Below, in pieces: positions 61,556-64,000 of a stretch of 64,000 bases of DNA. Each line of letters begins with the position of its first letter. Within the stretch, counting starts at the first letter, position 1. The DNA lies in assembly GCA_003584705.1 (NCBI GenBank), contig AP018536.1, forward strand, positions 3,348,001 through 3,412,000, in the 5' to 3' direction. A program made the translations under genes and the position numbers. Under the pieces are notes generated by a model that was not told the DNA's origin, did not search any database, and saw nothing but the letters and a program-made list of their open reading frames with translations. The DNA comes from Lachnospiraceae bacterium GAM79 (GTDB taxonomy: Bacteria > Bacillota > Clostridia > Lachnospirales > Lachnospiraceae).

Positions 61556-61647
61556 AAATAACATTAACTATTCAGAACCCCATTCGCAAAATCGCTCTTC
61601 CAGAGCTTTCCTGAATAACATACCTGCATGCTATTTGCTCATAGTGG

Positions 61648-63369
61648 TTACAGTACAGCCTTTACATCCTCGGTCAGCTTCTCTACCTTGGCCTGTGCAT
61701 CCTCTATGCTGTTACCTTTAACACCCATGTAGAACTTGATCTTGGGCTCGGTTCCGGAAGGACGGGCGCAGCACCATGCATTGTCGGGAAGCTCAAAATA
61801 CAGGACATTAGACTTGGGAAGTCCGGTAGTGGTCTTCTCGCCGCTCTCCATGTCGATGACTACATCGTTCAGATAGTCACGGAATTTCTCCACTTTCAGG
61901 TCACCGAATGCCTTGGGCGGATTCTTACGAAGCTTATCCATGATCTCAGCGATCTGTCTTGCACCGTCGATACCCTTCATGGTAATGGTGTACTGGGTCT
62001 CCTTGAAGTAACCGTATTTCTCATACATGGATACCATCATATCCCACAGAGTCATGTTGTGCTTCTTGCAGTAAGCCGCCACTTCACACAGACACATAAC
62101 TGCTACAACTGCATCCTTATCTCTTGCATGAGTACCTGCCAGACAGCCGTAGCTCTCTTCCAGACCGAATACATAATTGTTGCTGCCGGTCTGCTCGAAG
62201 AACTTGATCTGCTCACCGATGAACTTGAAGCCGGTCAGTACTTCGATCAGCTTTACACCATAAGCTTCGGTGATGGGCTTGGTCATATTGGTGGTAACGA
62301 TGGTGGTTACCAGTGCGGGATTCTCGGGCATAGTGCCGGTAGCAGTCTTCTCTCTCAGGATATATTCTGCGATCAGCATACCGGACATGTTACCGGTAAA
62401 TGCCACATACTCGCCGGTCTTGGTATCCTTGGCATACACACCCAGACGGTCTGCATCGGGATCGGTTGCCAGAACGATGTCCGCATCCTTCTCCTTGGCC
62501 AGACGCAGTGCGTATGTAAATGCCTTGGGATCCTCAGGGTTCGGGTAATCCAGTGTGGTGAAGTTTGGATCCGGATTCTCCTGTTCGGGAACTACATAGA
62601 CGTGCTTAAATCCCAGCTCGGACAGGATACGTCTTACCGGCTTGTTACCGGTACCGCATAACGGAGTATATACGATCTTGATGTCATCAGCCATTTCCTG
62701 AATAACATCGGGATGAATGATCTGCTTCTTCAGCTCAGCCATGTACTTGTCATCGATCTCTTTACCGATCACCTGATAGAGGCCTGCTTTTTCCGCATCT
62801 TCTCTGCTCATGGTCTTCACGGTATGATAATCCTTGATGGCCTGTACTTCGGTGATGATGTCCTTATCAATAGGAGCGGTTACCTGTGCGCCGTCCTCCC
62901 AGTATACTTTGTAGCCGTTGTACTCAGGAGGGTTGTGGCTTGCAGTCACTACGATACCTGCGGTACATCCCAGCGTACGAAGGGCAAAGGACAGTTCCGG
63001 GGTAGGTCTTAAAGATTCAAAAATGTATGCCTTGATGCCATTGGCTGCCAGACATCTTGCTGCCTCATCGGAAAACTCGGGAGACATGCGGCGGGAGTCA
63101 AATGCGATAGCCACACCCTTGCTCTGGGTGCCGCGCTTAATGATATAATTAGCAAGACCCTGAGTTGCCTTACGAACGGTATATACGTTCATGCGGTTGG
63201 TTCCTGCACCGATCACGCCACGTAAACCGCCGGTACCGAATTCCAGTTCCTTGTAAAAACGATCTTCCACTTCTGCCTCGTTGTTGCGGATTGCCAGAAG
63301 TTCATCCTTGGTCTTCTGGTCAAAATAATCATCATTCAACCAGAAATTCAGTTCGTCCATATAACTCAT
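61648..63369 (-). CDS. pgcA: Phosphoglucomutase / phosphomannomutase
   Basis: The 573-residue alpha-D-phosphohexomutase interconverts glucose-6-phosphate and glucose-1-phosphate, feeding UDP-sugars to the polysaccharide genes around it. The four family loops are present: the phosphoserine loop VVTASHNPPEYNGYK, the metal loop ATDPDADRLGVY, the sugar-binding GLEESYGCLAG and the phosphate-binding RPSGTEPKIKFY. The length and LNFWLNDDYFDQ N-terminus match Bacillus PgcA. AGGAGG precedes the ATG at 63369. Confidence 0.95.
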   Translation of the reverse strand: MSYMDELNFWLNDDYFDQKTKDELLAIRNNEAEVEDRFYKELEFGTGGLRGVIGAGTNRMNVYTVRKATQGLANYIIKRGTQSKGVAIAFDSRRMSPEFSDEAARCLAANGIKAYIFESLRPTPELSFALRTLGCTAGIVVTASHNPPEYNGYKVYWEDGAQVTAPIDKDIITEVQAIKDYHTVKTMSREDAEKAGLYQVIGKEIDDKYMAELKKQIIHPDVIQEMADDIKIVYTPLCGTGNKPVRRILSELGFKHVYVVPEQENPDPNFTTLDYPNPEDPKAFTYALRLAKEKDADIVLATDPDADRLGVYAKDTKTGEYVAFTGNMSGMLIAEYILREKTATGTMPENPALVTTIVTTNMTKPITEAYGVKLIEVLTGFKFIGEQIKFFEQTGSNNYVFGLEESYGCLAGTHARDKDAVVAVMCLCEVAAYCKKHNMTLWDMMVSMYEKYGYFKETQYTITMKGIDGARQIAEIMDKLRKNPPKAFGDLKVEKFRDYLNDVVIDMESGEKTTTGLPKSNVLYFELPDNAWCCARPSGTEPKIKFYMGVKGNSIEDAQAKVEKLTEDVKAVL

Positions 63370-63466
63370 TTTCCTATCCTCCTGTTTTATCGCTATCTTT
63401 ATCTTTCTTCAGTAAACGCTCTCCGCCATTATTCTACCATAGATTACCTTTACTGAAAAGAGCAAT

Positions 63467-64000
63467 TTAACGTCCGCTAACCGGATCTCTCAGCGCATAG
63501 TCACTGCGATCCAGAGAGAAATTCGGGTTGTAATAGGGGTCTCCTGCTTCCAGCTCTGCCTTCCATTTTTCACGGAAATGCTCGGATTCTTTGTTGTAAC
63601 GCTCCGCCTTCTCTCCCTGATCATCCAGACCTCTGGAAATAGATTCATAATGATACAGTTCCGCAAAAGGGGTCCATACATTCAGCAGTCCCAGTTTGCG
63701 CAGTTTCAGGCAGAAATCCACGTCATTCAGAGAGATCACAAAGCTCTCGTCCAGTCCTCCCACCTGCTCATACAGACTCTTTTTCACCAACAGACATGCT
63801 CCGGTCACTGCCGTGGCATTCTGGGTATAACACAGGCGTCCCATGTAGCCGAGGTTCTGTACCGGAATACGATAATGGGTATGTCCTGCGGTGCGATGTG
63901 CCCCCAGTCCGATGACTACACCGGCATGCTGGATTGTCTTGTCCGCATAATACAGCTTTGCACCTACGGCACCCACATCTTCCCGCTGTGCATACATCAG
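63467..64000 (-). CDS. GT2 glycosyltransferase, C-terminal part (runs off right edge)
   Basis: 178 codons are visible, with no start inside the window. VGAVGAKLYYADKTIQHAGV, then QNATAVTGACLLVKKSLYEQ and ISLNDVDFCLKLRKLG are the signature of large two-domain GT2 enzymes in wall-polysaccharide clusters. The C-terminus PYYNPNFSLDRSDYALRDP is the standard end of that family. It precedes pgcA by about 100 bases with no clear terminator seen between them. The N-terminal GT domain would lie to the right. Confidence 0.88.
   Translation of the reverse strand: MMYAQREDVGAVGAKLYYADKTIQHAGVVIGLGAHRTAGHTHYRIPVQNLGYMGRLCYTQNATAVTGACLLVKKSLYEQVGGLDESFVISLNDVDFCLKLRKLGLLNVWTPFAELYHYESISRGLDDQGEKAERYNKESEHFREKWKAELEAGDPYYNPNFSLDRSDYALRDPVSGR

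Overview
The window looks like a chromosome segment of a gut Lachnospiraceae (Clostridia, Bacillota). The evidence is the codon style, the Gram-positive ribosome-binding sites, a CspB/PdaA-type spore-associated gene pair, a long ClpX with an acidic N-terminal extension, and mobile-element gene families typical of that group. This assignment is inferred from style and families, not from a marker gene. Both flanks have moderate G+C; the middle, about 9.4-41.2 kb, is visibly AT-richer and holds accessory genes.

1-8.8 kb, all on the minus strand: the N-terminal half of a PEP-synthase/PPDK-like enzyme, then an apparent six-gene operon read as FAD-dependent oxidoreductase, sugar-binding lipoprotein, permease, double ATPase, YesM-type histidine kinase and YesN-type response regulator. 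This is a carbohydrate uptake system with its own sensor.

9.2-41.2 kb is a mosaic defence and mobile island. It starts at a broken Rpn-type nuclease gene (junction near 9383). It then carries a HEPN (TIGR02391) gene and a DUF2971 gene; a three-gene restriction-like operon in which a GIY-YIG/SF2 helicase protein carries the front half of an N6-adenine methyltransferase and the NPPY half lies in another gene; a small serine recombinase; and an IS110-family element with a long structured left end (candidate bridge RNA). Next come an XRE/excisionase regulatory region with phased operators and a structured leader, and decayed transposon parts (MobC-like gene, KTR pseudogene, TnpV pseudogene, Mob_Pre relaxase pseudogene) around an intact MarR-MATE pair. 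A second defence operon follows: HTH, Dam-type methylase, McrB-type GTPase, LlaJI endonuclease, HEPN-like, AbiH and possibly an AlbA_2 regulator, with a striking array of GAGACT repeats downstream. The island ends with an integrative mobilizable element backbone: MOBP relaxase, MobC, excisionase-like HTH, XRE repressor and tyrosine integrase, abutting the 3' end of guaA.

41.3-64 kb returns to core genes: guaA, a PdaA-like deacetylase, a Csp-like subtilase, a stand-alone AsnC/RAM domain, a cobalamin-type activation-like protein, a metal P-type ATPase plus separate HMA chaperone behind an ArsR-type operator, clpX (with a MITE-like element inserted exactly at its stop codon and repeat units in its leader), htrA, glmS, and a cell-surface polysaccharide cluster (glycosyltransferases, LCP ligase, initiating sugar-phosphate transferase, phosphoglucomutase).

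The items most worth following up are the permuted split-methyltransferase operon, the clpX-stop MITE, the hairpin array beside mobC, the 11-bp-phased GAGACT array and the IS110 left end. No tRNA, rRNA or CRISPR array was recognised.
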